A DNA stretch of 64,000 nucleotides, from assembly GCA_019414245.1 (NCBI GenBank), contig DXMK01000020.1, forward strand, positions 1-64,000, given 5' to 3'. Source of the DNA: Collinsella sp. GTDB lineage: Bacteria; Actinomycetota; Coriobacteriia; Coriobacteriales; Coriobacteriaceae. Position 1 is the stretch's first letter; each line of letters starts with the position of its first letter. Under the pieces are notes generated by a model that was not told the DNA's origin, did no database searches, and saw nothing but the letters and a program-made list of their open reading frames with translations. Shown piece by piece: positions 37,153 through 46,078 of this stretch. A program made the position numbers and the translations under genes.

Positions 37153-38145
37153 CTAGGAACGCCAAAAGGCATCTATGAGGTCATCTCGGTTGGAGACACC
37201 GCTTTTAACGTAGATGCGATGCAAGTGCGCCTTGACAGTGCCAGGGCTGATGACCAACTCGCTGGCGATGTTTTGGGCGTCGTTGCCCTTCAGCACCAGC
37301 GTGAGCACCTCCTGCTCGCGCCGCGACAGCTTACGGGCATCGGCATAGATCACAACGCGTGATGCTAGATCGTCCCCAGAGCGTGCGCTCTCGGCCGCCA
37401 CGTCCTCATCGGCACGCGGATGACGGGCATACACGCGCAGGATATGGCTAAACTGGCAAAAGAGTTGGACCGCGCATGCCACGAGCAGCACGTTTTCGGA
37501 GATATTGCGCTCGGACAGATACCACAAAAAGAGGCTGATGACGGGGTTTTGAGAGTCGGGGCGGCAGAGCAAAATCATGTAGGTGTCCTCGGCGATTACG
37601 CAAAACGCAAGAACGAGTGCCACCTTCCAAAAGAGCTTTGAGCGGTCGAGGTCGAGTTTCTCAACACGCGTGGCCCTGTGCCGGTAATGCCAGGCGGCAT
37701 AGGCAAGACATCCTACATTGCCCAGGTCACGCGTGAGCCAAAAGAGATACTGCTGCATCTCTCCGGCAGCACCGCTGCGAGGCACCAGCACCAATTGCAA
37801 GATTGAAAACGGCACGATAACAAGTCCGAGCATGCGCGACGTCGGCCTTTTGCGCAAGCGCGCAAACATCCACAGCACAATGCAAGCATAGATGGCAATA
37901 CCGAGCACGCAGCGCAGCAAGGGGTGCTGCAGCGGCTCGCTAAAGGTAACGGCGTAGTCATATTTGAGCCAAGTGTACTCGTCAAAAAAGATGACCGACA
38001 TATCGAGCATGTAGAGCAAAAAGCCCGCCGCGGCCACTAGGCTGTCGCGACGGTGCGTCATGAGCCAAACCACCAATGCCACGGCACTGGTCACCAGAGC
38101 CACACCCATGATAATCGTGGTGTAGATATAGAACGCGAAACTCAT
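37153..38145 (-). CDS. LuxR-type regulator with membrane N-terminus
   Basis: A 330-residue protein: seven or so hydrophobic helices in residues 1-245, then a LuxR helix-turn-helix at about 265-325 (LSRREQEVLTLVLKGNDAQNIASELVISPGTVKAHLHRIY, in outline). The short word LWYLSERNISENV is close to LYLSERNFSENI in the frameshifted homologue at 45 kb, so the two are paralogues flanking the agmatine operon. Membrane-bound LuxR proteins of this build are abundant in Coriobacteriia. The ligand is unknown; agmatine or a product is a reasonable guess from position. Confidence 0.85.
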   Translation of the reverse strand: MSFAFYIYTTIIMGVALVTSAVALVVWLMTHRRDSLVAAAGFLLYMLDMSVIFFDEYTWLKYDYAVTFSEPLQHPLLRCVLGIAIYACIVLWMFARLRKRPTSRMLGLVIVPFSILQLVLVPRSGAAGEMQQYLFWLTRDLGNVGCLAYAAWHYRHRATRVEKLDLDRSKLFWKVALVLAFCVIAEDTYMILLCRPDSQNPVISLFLWYLSERNISENVLLVACAVQLFCQFSHILRVYARHPRADEDVAAESARSGDDLASRVVIYADARKLSRREQEVLTLVLKGNDAQNIASELVISPGTVKAHLHRIYVKSGVSNRDDLIDAFWRS

Positions 38146-38273
38146 GCCCGCCTCCCCTGTCTAGATGCTGTGAGGATGTTGACAGATTCTTTGCCGCAAG
38201 ATTAGACTCACCGATTAAACGTACTGTATCGTTTAGATAAACAAGCTGTGTCTCACCGATGAAAGGAGATGCC

Positions 38274-38465
38274 ATGGCACCGATCGCTCCGCTCAAGATG
38301 CTCGTCGCGCCCGCCGCCAAGGCCATCACCCGACTCGGTTCTTCCATGACCTACGACGATGTCCCCTGCGCCGTTGAGGCGCGTTCGGACAGCTGCCCCT
38401 ACCTGGGCCACGTCCCCTACTTTGCACCCAAGCTCGCATCTGATCCCGAGCAGCGTGAGCAGTAA
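38274..38465 (+). CDS. Small protein, 63 residues, unknown
   Basis: Unrecognised. The ATG at 38274 has a strong ribosome-binding site (AAAGGAGATGCC) and the upstream 128 bp, shared with the divergent membrane LuxR gene, could hold a promoter. The sequence begins MAPIAPLKMLVAPAAKAI and has two cysteines (DVPCAVEARSDSCPYLGH). It has no membrane segment or signal peptide. It ends 36 bp from the convergent permease stop. The strong start signal favours a real gene, but no function can be given. Confidence 0.6.
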   Translation: MAPIAPLKMLVAPAAKAITRLGSSMTYDDVPCAVEARSDSCPYLGHVPYFAPKLASDPEQREQ

Positions 38466-38500
38466 TCCAAGATGCATCTAGCACCGCACAACTCGCGGCG

Positions 38501-39910
38501 CTACTGTTTTGGCGCAAAGCGACCTGTCCCCCTTGCGCCAACGCCGGGATTGTCGATGCTGCGGCCGCGGCGCGATATGAGGCGCGAAACCTCGCCCAGC
38601 AACACGCCGATCACCACACCCATGAGGATCGGCAACTTTGACATCTCGGCGGGCGAGCTGTTAAGCGGCACGATTGTCGCAACAATCGAAAGCACGAGCT
38701 CTACCACCGGCACCGCAAGCGCTACCGCAAGCACCTTGCCCTCGAAGGGCGCGCGGAACACACGTGGGCGGTCGTCGTATTTACGCAGGCGCCAAAACGC
38801 CGGGAACATCGGGATATAGCTCATGAGCAGAAAGACGACGTTCATCGAGAAGAAGACCCAAAAGACGTCGGAACCTTCGCCCAGCGGAATCTGAAGTAGC
38901 AGCACCAAGCTGGCAAAACAACCGTTAATGAGTGCTGAGCCGTTGGGCATGCCGGTCTTCTTGGACACCAGCGCAAAGGGGCGCGGCATGTTGCCGTGGC
39001 GCGCGGCATAGCTCGCCACGTTGTTGACGCCAAAACTCCAGCAGATCATGTTGGCGAACAGCGTCACCAAAAAGGCCACGCCCACGACCATCGTCAGCGG
39101 GTGAGCGCGCCCCACCATGGCGGCAACCGCGTCCACAATGCCCGAATCGAGTGAAAGCTGCTCGGTGGGAACCGCGGCTCCAATACCGATGCCACAGATA
39201 ATGTAGATCGCCGCGATGGCAACGCCACCGGCGATAACCGCCTTGGGGATATCGCGCGATGGGTTCTTCATCGTGCTGGCAAAGGTCGCGACCACCTCAA
39301 AGCCCATAAAGTTGAATAGGATGATTGAAAGATACGTCAGTGAGTTAGTGTCTCCCAGATCGGGGACAAAGGTCTTAAACGACATATCGTTGGCAAAGCC
39401 GTTATTGCAGGCAAACCAGATGCCGACGATTCCCACCACGGCGGTAATGAGCACCTTGATGACGGCGCCGCCATCCATGACCCAATCGGCCTCGGCCACC
39501 GGCTGCATTGCCATGACCGTGACGCCCCACACAAAGGCAAGCTCGATGGCAATTCGGACCCCAAGCGAAAATTCGATGCCCCATACCGCATTGATGACAC
39601 TGGGGAACATGCAGGCGATACTTGCCACCCACAGTGGAAAGTTGACCCAATAGCACCAGGAGCAGCGGGCGCCCCAACGGTCGCCCAAGCCCAGGCGAAC
39701 CCAATCGTACAGACCGCCCTCGGAATCGAACGCCGTACCGAGCTCGGCCACCACCAGGCCATAGGGAAGCAAAAACGTAATGATGAGGAAGATCCACCAG
39801 AAGAACTGCACGTTACCCATGGCAGATGCCGGAGCGGCCGCCTCGATGGTAAAGACAACGCAGATAACCGAGAGGATGACCTCGAACAGGGAGAACTTTT
39901 TACCTGCCAC
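38501..39910 (-). CDS. APC-family amino acid/amine permease, copy 1
   Basis: A 469-residue, twelve-helix amino acid-polyamine-organocation transporter. The first helix reads FEVILSVICVVFTIEAAAPA; FNFMGFEVVATF and CWSFGVNNVASYAA are typical. It is closely related to the permease at 42030-43469, with the same spacing of motifs and the same LPYGxVVAELGT block. By context it could be an agmatine/putrescine antiporter. It lies 546 bp after the second agmatine deiminase on the same strand, with a structured spacer in between. Start ATG at 39910 follows GGGGGAGCGTGTCGTGGCAGG-type purine-rich sequence. Confidence 0.87.
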   Translation of the reverse strand: MAGKKFSLFEVILSVICVVFTIEAAAPASAMGNVQFFWWIFLIITFLLPYGLVVAELGTAFDSEGGLYDWVRLGLGDRWGARCSWCYWVNFPLWVASIACMFPSVINAVWGIEFSLGVRIAIELAFVWGVTVMAMQPVAEADWVMDGGAVIKVLITAVVGIVGIWFACNNGFANDMSFKTFVPDLGDTNSLTYLSIILFNFMGFEVVATFASTMKNPSRDIPKAVIAGGVAIAAIYIICGIGIGAAVPTEQLSLDSGIVDAVAAMVGRAHPLTMVVGVAFLVTLFANMICWSFGVNNVASYAARHGNMPRPFALVSKKTGMPNGSALINGCFASLVLLLQIPLGEGSDVFWVFFSMNVVFLLMSYIPMFPAFWRLRKYDDRPRVFRAPFEGKVLAVALAVPVVELVLSIVATIVPLNSSPAEMSKLPILMGVVIGVLLGEVSRLISRRGRSIDNPGVGARGTGRFAPKQ

Positions 39911-40136
39911 GACACGCTCCCCCTACAGCAAAAAGGATGGCATCTGTACCGAAGGCGCAGCCCAAGGTAGGGTTGCAGGCCGCGTCACCGGTGCAGGTGC
40001 CATCCCAAAGAGAAGAGAGGATGCAATTGTTGGACCAACGCTCGCGGAACAGGCGCGTGTAGATAACGATACGCTGGTACATAGATACTCCGATCAAAAC
40101 GGCCGCGATTGCGACCGGAATCTTTTGGCAATTGAA

Positions 40137-40345
40137 GACGCGTCTGACCTGGGATATTCAAGCGAACAATTGGCCTAACCCGCAATAAATCCCAGATCAG
40201 ACGCGTACTCAATCAAAGAGGCGGGCACTCCGAAGTGGAGGCAACGGAGTGCCCAAAGAAAAACCCAGCCGACCAAGACATCGAATAAACCGACCATCAA
40301 TGCCCCGAGATGGTCACGGTGCGATTCATCGACTGTCCGATTGAT
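40137..40345 (-). other. Cluster of three hairpins 3' of agmatine deiminase copy 2
   Basis: Three folds lie in order: ACGCGTCTGACCTGGGAT with ATCCCAGATCAGACGCG (40137-40204); GGGCACTCCG with CGGAGTGCCC (40224-40255); and AAACCCAGCCGACC with ATCGGCTGGGTTT enclosing GACCATC/GATGGTC (40262-40356). The third overlaps family II copy 2. None has a clear T-run on the minus strand except the second, followed there by the start of the gene-free spacer. The rest of the gap (39911-40136) shows nothing else. Confidence 0.6.
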
Positions 40346-40452
40346 CGGCTGGGTTTCCGAGGTGCGGCAGATTGCCCTGAAAGAGGAGGGCATAGACCTT
40401 AAGGGTCATGCCCGACGATTGAAGGGCAAGGTGCCGTGCCTCGGGAAGCCAG
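40346..40452. repeat. Structured repeat, family II copy 2 (loop reversed)
   Basis: Stem GGTTTCCGAGG with CCTCGGGAAGCC, internal loop GGCAGATTGCC on the left and GGCAAGGTGCC on the right, core GAAAGAGGAGGGCATAGACC with GGTCATGCCCGACGATTGA. The core is oriented as in copy 3 but the AAGGTG and CAGATT strands are swapped. It begins 5 bp after the agmatine deiminase stop. Confidence 0.8.
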
Positions 40453-40456
40453 ACAA

Positions 40457-41662
40457 TTACGCGGACGGCTCCTGCTGCGTAATGCAGTGGATGTTGCCGC
40501 CGCCGAAGACGACCTGCTCGGACTGGACGCCGACGCACTTGTAGACGCCCTCGCCCCAGACCTCGTCATAGATCTTCTGGAGCGTGTCGACGGCCAGCTG
40601 GTCGTTCTCGTCGCCGTACTGCGGGACGATGACGCCGTGGTTGGTGACCAGGTAGTTCATGTAGGACGCGATCAGCGGCTCGTCGGGGACGCGCGGCTCG
40701 GCGTTCTCGTCGGCGTCGATGGTGTCGCAGGAGGCCTGGTCCATGAACAGCGGGTTCACGGGCATGCAGAGCTTGTAGACCTTCATCTTGCGGCCCTTGG
40801 CGTCAACGGCGTTGGAGAGGGTCTCGTAGGCAGCGTGGCACTGCTCGTAGAACGGATACTCGGGATCGTCGGTCCAGATGCAGGCCATGACGCCCGGAGC
40901 GATGAACGTGGCAACGTCGTCGATATGACCGTTGGTCTCCTCGGGGTCGATGCCCTCCTTGACCCAGATGACCTTCTCGACACCCAGGTAATCCTTGAGG
41001 TGCTCGTCCATGTAGGCGCGAAGCTCCTCGCTCCAAGGCTCAAACTTCTTGTGGAACTTGGGCCAGATGGACTCGGGATCCTCTTCCTCCTCCAGAACCG
41101 CAGAGCAGGTGCGGCCCGGGGAAAGCAGGCACTGGTCGGTCACGACAAGGGTGCCCTCGCCGTCGACGGTGATGGAGCCGCCCTCGAGGATCATGTCGTC
41201 GGGACGATAGCGACGGCAGCCGGAGAGCTCAGCCATCTTGAGGGCGATCTGCTCGTCCTTGTCCCACGGAAAGTACAGGCCGTCGACGAGGCCGCCGTAG
41301 GCGTTGAAGTGCCAGTGGTTGGCGCGCTTCTCGCCCTTGCCGTTGATGACGTAGGTGGCGGCGGTGTCGCGGAACCAGGCGTCGTCGGTGGTCATCTCGA
41401 TAACGGTGACGTTCTCGTCGTTCTCGAAGACGGCCTTGCAGTTGGCATAGTCGACCTGGTTGGCGCACATATAGACCGGGGTGAACTCGGAGATGGCGCG
41501 GGCGATGGCGGCATACTGCTTCTGAGCCGGCTTGGCGCCGTGGGCCCAGGTGTCGGTGCGGTGGGGCCAGCCCATCCACACGCGATCCTGCGGGGCGAAC
41601 TCGGCGGGCATAAAGAAGCCGTCGGCCTTGGGGGTGGACTCGGACTCGGTGATCGTACGCAT
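40457..41662 (-). CDS. aguA: Agmatine deiminase, second copy
   Basis: A 401-residue agmatine deiminase related to the first copy (same RTITESESTPKxDGFxMP opening, NAYGGLVDGLYFPWDKDEQ, ETNGHIDDVATF, catalytic Cys in GGGNIHCITQQEPS). It has about 28 extra residues, partly a loop rich in Glu (LEEEEDPESIWPKFHKKFEP). The ATG at 41662 follows GGAGGAAATCTT; an in-frame extension to 41890 crosses GC-rich leader sequence and is not coding. It is the third gene of the set ptcA, permease, aguA, with a 367-bp leader of its own. Confidence 0.94.
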   Translation of the reverse strand: MRTITESESTPKADGFFMPAEFAPQDRVWMGWPHRTDTWAHGAKPAQKQYAAIARAISEFTPVYMCANQVDYANCKAVFENDENVTVIEMTTDDAWFRDTAATYVINGKGEKRANHWHFNAYGGLVDGLYFPWDKDEQIALKMAELSGCRRYRPDDMILEGGSITVDGEGTLVVTDQCLLSPGRTCSAVLEEEEDPESIWPKFHKKFEPWSEELRAYMDEHLKDYLGVEKVIWVKEGIDPEETNGHIDDVATFIAPGVMACIWTDDPEYPFYEQCHAAYETLSNAVDAKGRKMKVYKLCMPVNPLFMDQASCDTIDADENAEPRVPDEPLIASYMNYLVTNHGVIVPQYGDENDQLAVDTLQKIYDEVWGEGVYKCVGVQSEQVVFGGGNIHCITQQEPSA

Positions 41663-42029
41663 AAGATTTCCTCCAAATCGAACGATCGTTTGCCGCGGGC
41701 GGATTACCCGCAGCCTAAAACCAAGAGATAGTGGGCGCCCGTCCCCCGGCAAAGGTCGGGGCGCCCGGTGCCGGTTTTCACGGAGCCGCACCGACGAGCG
41801 GCAACGTAACCAAGTGCGTGGAGACAAACGCACGAAGGATACGAGAGAGAGGTTGGGGCGGGCGGTGGTTACCGGAGCTATCGCTCGCACCCGCCCCAGG
41901 AAATAGTGAGCAAATTTGTCGCTTTGGGCACGCCCTCGAAGAGGCTAGAGTGCCTGGAGTCGGGAGCGACAAGCCCGACGAAGCGCACGTTGGTACGCGA
42001 GGAGGGTTGGAGCCCCAGAACCGGGTGCT
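41663..42029 (-). promoter_or_regulatory. Leader of agmatine deiminase copy 2
   Basis: A 367-bp gap with no credible gene. It contains GGGGCGGG/CCCGCCCC (about 41855-41900) and GGGCGCCCGTCCCC with GGGGCGCCC (41734-41775). Both are GC-rich hairpins without T-runs, so the deiminase may be expressed from its own promoter after a partial stop. No known riboswitch pattern was recognised. Confidence 0.4.
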
Positions 42030-43469
42030 CTAGTTCTCCTCGGCCTCGGCGGCCTCCTCAGCGAGACGCTGAGCTGCCAGCTCGGGAGTGAGGCCCTTGT
42101 ACTCGGTCTCGCGGCCCTTAGCGCTGACGACGCGGACAACCTCGCCGATGAGCAGAAGCACGATGAAGATAACGATCATCGGGAGCTTGTCGCCAATTTC
42201 AGCGGCAGAGAACGGCACCAGCGTTGCAACGATGGCCAGGATCAGCTCGATGCAAGGGATGGCCAGCATGACCTTCATCATGGCACCCTTAAACGGGAAC
42301 GTGAAGATGCGCTCGCGGTCGGGGTCGTTCTTGCGAAGGTTGAGGAACGCCGGGAACATCGGGATGTAGGTCAGCAGCAGGAAGACGACGGAGGTGCCGA
42401 AGAGCATCCAGAAGACGCCGTTGGAGATGGCATCGATGGGAACGAGCTGCAGGCACAGCACCAGGGAGGCAACGACGGCGTTGACCAGGTTGGCACCGTT
42501 GGGCATGTCGTCATCAGAGATCATCGAGGCGAAGACCTTGGGCATGTTGCCGTGCTCGGCAGCGTAGCGAGCAACGGAGTTAACGCCGAAGGACCAAGCA
42601 GCCATGTTGGCGAACAGGGTGATCAGGAAGGCAATGCAGATGACCTTAAAGATCATGGAGTCGCCCACCATGGTCTGGACTGCATAAATCATGCCGTAGT
42701 CGGGGTCGATGGAATCGGCCGGCACAGCAGCGCCGATGCCAAAGCCAGCGAACAGGTAGATCACGGCGATGGACAGGCCACCGACGATGATAGCCTTGGG
42801 AATATCGCGAGCGGGATCGGCCATGTCATCGGTCATGGTGCAGATGACCTCGAAGCCCATGAAGTTAAAGATGATGATCGACAGGTAACCGAGAGCGTTG
42901 GTGTTGGTGAGCTCGGGCAGGAAGGTGGCAGCGGACATGTCGTTCGCAAAACCGTTCTCCATGGCATACCAAATGCCCAAAGCGCCAACGATAACGGCGA
43001 CGGCGACCTTGATGATGGCGCCACCGTTAAGGACCCACTCGGAGTCGGCCGCCTTGGAGCGGCCCATGAGGTAGACGATCCACACAAAGGCAAGATCGAT
43101 ACCCATCTTGGCGATCAAGTTGAACTCAACGCCAAAGACCATGCCCAAAATGTCGGGGAACATGGTAGCCAGCGAGGCAATCCACAGCGGGTAGTTGACC
43201 CAGTAGTAATACGAGATGCGGGCGCCCCATTTGTCGCCCAGGCCATCGCGTACCCAGTCGTAAATGCCGCCCTCGCCGTCATAGGTGGTGCCGAGCTCGG
43301 CAACAACCATGCCATAAGGAAGCAGGAAGGTCAGGATCAGGAAGATCCACCAGAAGAACTGCTGGTTGCCAATGGCAGCAGCAGGAGCGGCGGCCTCGCA
43401 AACGAAGACGACGCAGATGATGGTCGAAATGACCGTCAAAAAGGAAAGCTTTTTCTTTCCGTCGCTCAT
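42030..43469 (-). CDS. APC-family permease, copy 2 (probable agmatine/putrescine antiporter)
   Basis: A 479-residue, twelve-helix permease, paralogue of the one at 38501-39910 (shared AAAPA.AxGNxQFFWWIFLIxTFLLPYG, NFMGFEV, WSFGVN). Located between putrescine carbamoyltransferase and agmatine deiminase, the position of the agmatine:putrescine exchanger in known agmatine deiminase operons, so that role is inferred. It carries an acidic C-terminal tail (LAEEAAEAEEN). Start ATG at 43469 follows AAGGAGCTCATC. Confidence 0.88.
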   Translation of the reverse strand: MSDGKKKLSFLTVISTIICVVFVCEAAAPAAAIGNQQFFWWIFLILTFLLPYGMVVAELGTTYDGEGGIYDWVRDGLGDKWGARISYYYWVNYPLWIASLATMFPDILGMVFGVEFNLIAKMGIDLAFVWIVYLMGRSKAADSEWVLNGGAIIKVAVAVIVGALGIWYAMENGFANDMSAATFLPELTNTNALGYLSIIIFNFMGFEVICTMTDDMADPARDIPKAIIVGGLSIAVIYLFAGFGIGAAVPADSIDPDYGMIYAVQTMVGDSMIFKVICIAFLITLFANMAAWSFGVNSVARYAAEHGNMPKVFASMISDDDMPNGANLVNAVVASLVLCLQLVPIDAISNGVFWMLFGTSVVFLLLTYIPMFPAFLNLRKNDPDRERIFTFPFKGAMMKVMLAIPCIELILAIVATLVPFSAAEIGDKLPMIVIFIVLLLIGEVVRVVSAKGRETEYKGLTPELAAQRLAEEAAEAEEN

Positions 43470-43601
43470 GATGAGCTCCTTCGCTCAGTCTTGGACAGAT
43501 CCGAGGCCCAAGGTACTAAGGCAATTGCCTGAGCCTCGGTGAGCGGGCGACAGGAGACGAGCATCCGCCGCCCGCAAACGTGCGTTTAGCAGGCTTAAGG
43601 C

Positions 43602-44675
43602 TTAGAGCTGCTCGAGAGCCTCGAGAGCGGCGTGAAGCTCGGCCTTGGCGGAGTACTCGACACCCTCGTCGTTGAGCGGGGTGCGCTTGCCCAGGGCAGC
43701 GAGGAGAGCACGGATGGAGTGCTTGCGGTTCTCGGCCTCGACCCAGCACAGGGAGCGCTCGGGATCGTCCATAACCTCGTCGACGACTTCCTCGTTGCGA
43801 GTGGCCGGCAGGCAGTGCATGAACTTGGAGTTGGGGCCGGCGAAGTTCATCATGTCCATGGTGACCTGATACTTGGGGTAGAACACGTCCATGTAGTTCT
43901 CGCCCGAGACCTCCTCGTCGTACAGGCCATACCACACGTCGGTGTAGATGAAGTCGGCGCCCTTGATGCACTCGATGTCGTCGGAGATGACGACGGAGCC
44001 GCCGGAGACCTTGCAGTTCTCCTCGGCGATGGCCATCATCTGCTTGCCGAACTCGGCGCGCTCCTCAACGGTGCCAACGTGCAGGCCGCCGTCGGGGATC
44101 TGGTGGCCCTTGGGTCCAAACTGGACAAACTTCATGCCGACCTTGGAGGCGATGAACATGAGGGAGACGCAGACCTGGGTGGCGTCGCCGATGAAGGCCA
44201 GGGTGCAGTCCTCGATCTTCTTGCCCTCGGGGAGGTTCTCGAGCATGGTCATGAGGTCGCCCATCTCCTGCGTGGGATGGTTGAACTCGGACATGCCATT
44301 GATGACGGGCACAGCGGAGCCCTCGGCGAGGCCGACGACGTCCTTGTGACGGTCAACGCGAGCCATCATGATGTCGAGCAGCGAGCCCATAACGCGAGCG
44401 GTGTCGCCCAGGGACTCGTGACCGCCGAGCTGGATGGTGCCAGGGCCATAGAACTGAGCATGGCCGCCGAGGTCGGTCATAGCGGTCTCGAAGGAAAGAC
44501 GGGTGCGGGTGGAAACCTGCTGGAAGATCATGCCAAGGCTCTGGTTGCGGAGCAGGTGCGGATAATAACCGTCAACCTTGATGGCCTTCTTCATTGCCAG
44601 GCCAAGATCCTCGATAGCCAGGATCTGCTCTTTGGTGAAGTCGTTGGTGTCGATGAAATCCTTAGGCAGCGCCAT
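43602..44675 (-). CDS. ptcA: Putrescine carbamoyltransferase
   Basis: Phosphorolyses carbamoylputrescine to putrescine and carbamoyl phosphate. The 357-residue protein has the carbamoyl phosphate motif STRTRLSFE, and YGPGTIQLGGHESLGDT, which distinguishes putrescine from ornithine carbamoyltransferases. The HPTQEMGD motif and MHCLPATRNEEV complete the active site. The ATG at 44675 follows GGAAAGGAATCGAC. First gene of the agmatine operon; the carbamate kinase needed to make ATP from carbamoyl phosphate is not in the window. A frameshifted LuxR gene is divergent upstream. Confidence 0.93.
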   Translation of the reverse strand: MALPKDFIDTNDFTKEQILAIEDLGLAMKKAIKVDGYYPHLLRNQSLGMIFQQVSTRTRLSFETAMTDLGGHAQFYGPGTIQLGGHESLGDTARVMGSLLDIMMARVDRHKDVVGLAEGSAVPVINGMSEFNHPTQEMGDLMTMLENLPEGKKIEDCTLAFIGDATQVCVSLMFIASKVGMKFVQFGPKGHQIPDGGLHVGTVEERAEFGKQMMAIAEENCKVSGGSVVISDDIECIKGADFIYTDVWYGLYDEEVSGENYMDVFYPKYQVTMDMMNFAGPNSKFMHCLPATRNEEVVDEVMDDPERSLCWVEAENRKHSIRALLAALGKRTPLNDEGVEYSAKAELHAALEALEQL

Positions 44676-45004
44676 GTCGATTCCTTTCCGCCGGTCGTGC
44701 CGACTATTGCTATGAGGCGCTCGAACATCACGCCTCGTGTTGACAAGACCATCATTCACCCGTATGCAATTTTAACCTAGTTTATTCGGGATTAAAGACC
44801 GTTCACGGAGTTACACCCCCTCTAAACCAATATAAACCCGCAGGTAGCCAGCTTGCAGGGGGTATACTATCTAGAACCGCGAACGGTATACGGCTATGCT
44901 GTATCTCGGCGCCTAATCCGCAATGGAACGAAGGGTTGAGACGTCTATATCCCACAAGGTATACAGGGCTCGGCCATAGATGAAATGAGATGGGACGGTG
45001 GCAG
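44676..45004. promoter_or_regulatory. Divergent control region, ptcA and membrane LuxR gene
   Basis: A 329-bp region between the two starts. It includes GTATACTATCTAG and GGTATACGGCTATGCTG, both with -10-like words facing the LuxR gene, and dispersed GTTCACGG/GAACGG words (44806, 44882). AT content is higher than in nearby genes. No gene seen. Confidence 0.4.
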
Positions 45005-45972
45005 ATGAACACCCTGATGTTCTTCTATACCCTAGCGATACTCGTGATCTGTATTGTGACGGCAGTGCTTTCGCTTGCCGCCTATGCCTCGTCTCGTCGA
45101 CGCTTCTTTATCTATGGCAGCGGCGTTTTTATTTGCTATGCCATCGAGATGACCGAGATCTTCTTTTTTGAATACACGTTGCAAAACCAGAGTTTTCCAG
45201 CCAGCGACTATTACTCAATTACCATGCCTGTGTTGCGGACCCTTGTGGCGACCGCTTCACAAGCTTTTATCTGGCTCATTGCCATGGACTTGCTCGACAA
45301 ACATTCAAAAAAGCAGTTTGTTATTCCCGTCGCAACGTTCTTCCTGAGCGAGCTGCTGGTCATTGTCGCTGTCCCCTACGGCCCCATGCATCAATGGCTC
45401 TACTACACGATGCGTCAGGTATTCCTTGTATTTGTGGGACTGTATATCTTTTGGACGGCGCATAAAAGCACGCAGGTCGAGCTTAAGGCGCGCGTCAACA
45501 ATCAACGAAAGCACCTCATTATCGGCGCCATTCTGGTCGGGTGCATCGTTGCCGAGGATTTCTACAACATCCTTGTTGTTCCCATGAGCCTGGCACCCTC
45601 TTGGCTGCAGCTGTACCTGTCCGAGCGCAACTTTAGCGAGAACATCTTTGCGTGCTACTTTGCGATTCTGCTGATCATCTATGCCTATCACGTGCTTTCG
45701 ATTCGCATGCAGGAGGCGCCCGAGGAAAAGAACGTCAGCGATCTTGATCGACACACCACGAAGAGCAGATGCCCTTCTATCGCAACGCCTACAAGCTCTC
45801 CAACCGCGAAACCGAAGTCATGCGTCTGGTTGTGTTGGGCAAATCGAACCAAGAGATCGCTGACGAGCTCTTCCTTGCCGTGGGCACCGTCAAGACCCAT
45901 ATCCACAACATCCTGGTCAAAACTGAGCAGCAAAACCGCACGACGCTCATCCTCCACTTTTGGAAACGATAA
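45005..45972 (+). pseudogene. Frameshifted LuxR-type regulator with membrane N-terminus
   Basis: The ATG at 45005 opens a frame of about 250 residues with seven hydrophobic helices (FFYTLAILVICIVTAVLSLA onward) and LYLSERNFSENIFA. Near 45748-45752 (after VSDLD) this frame leaves the family, while the LuxR helix-turn-helix (LSNRETEVMRLVVLGKSNQEIA, SVGTVKTH-like LAVGTVKTHIHNIL) continues in the frame that ends at 45972. One missing base would join ...SDLD to THHEEQMPFYRNAYKLSNRE. The intact paralogue at 37153-38145 shows what the whole protein should be. It could be a true mutation, a phase-variable site or a sequencing error. Confidence 0.8.
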
Positions 45973-45978
45973 CCTACC

Positions 45979-46016
45979 AAAAAGGGACAGGTTTATTTTG
46001 GCAGGTTTTATCTGGG
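45979..46016 (+). terminator. Hairpin with GGGACAG loop 3' of the LuxR gene
   Basis: AACCTACCAAAAA pairs with TTTTGGCAGGTT around GGGACAGGTTTA. On the minus strand it matches the block at 27216-27252. It begins just after the LuxR stop. Confidence 0.65.
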
Positions 46017-46024
46017 CAAATGCC

Positions 46025-46065
46025 AAAACCGCCGCGAGGGAGCTACTTTCCCTCGCGGCGGTTTT
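46025..46065 (+). terminator. Strong rho-independent terminator
   Basis: AAAACCGCCGCGAGGGA pairs with TCCCTCGCGGCGGTTTT around GCTACT, followed by CTAG. It ends the LuxR transcript and can also serve the other strand. Confidence 0.85.
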
Positions 46066-46078
46066 CTAGCAGTAAAAC

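Noticed and set aside
41663..42029. A riboswitch upstream of the second agmatine deiminase
   Set aside because: The leader is long and GC-rich with hairpins, but I could not match it to guanidine, T-box or other known patterns.
43602..44675. Ornithine carbamoyltransferase
   Set aside because: The YGPGTIQLGGHES block and agmatine gene neighbours fit putrescine carbamoyltransferase better.
45973..46069. Continuation of the membrane LuxR frame to 46069
   Set aside because: After the frameshift this frame encodes Ser/Thr/Pro-rich residues and then reads through two terminator hairpins, so the natural end is 45972 in the other frame.
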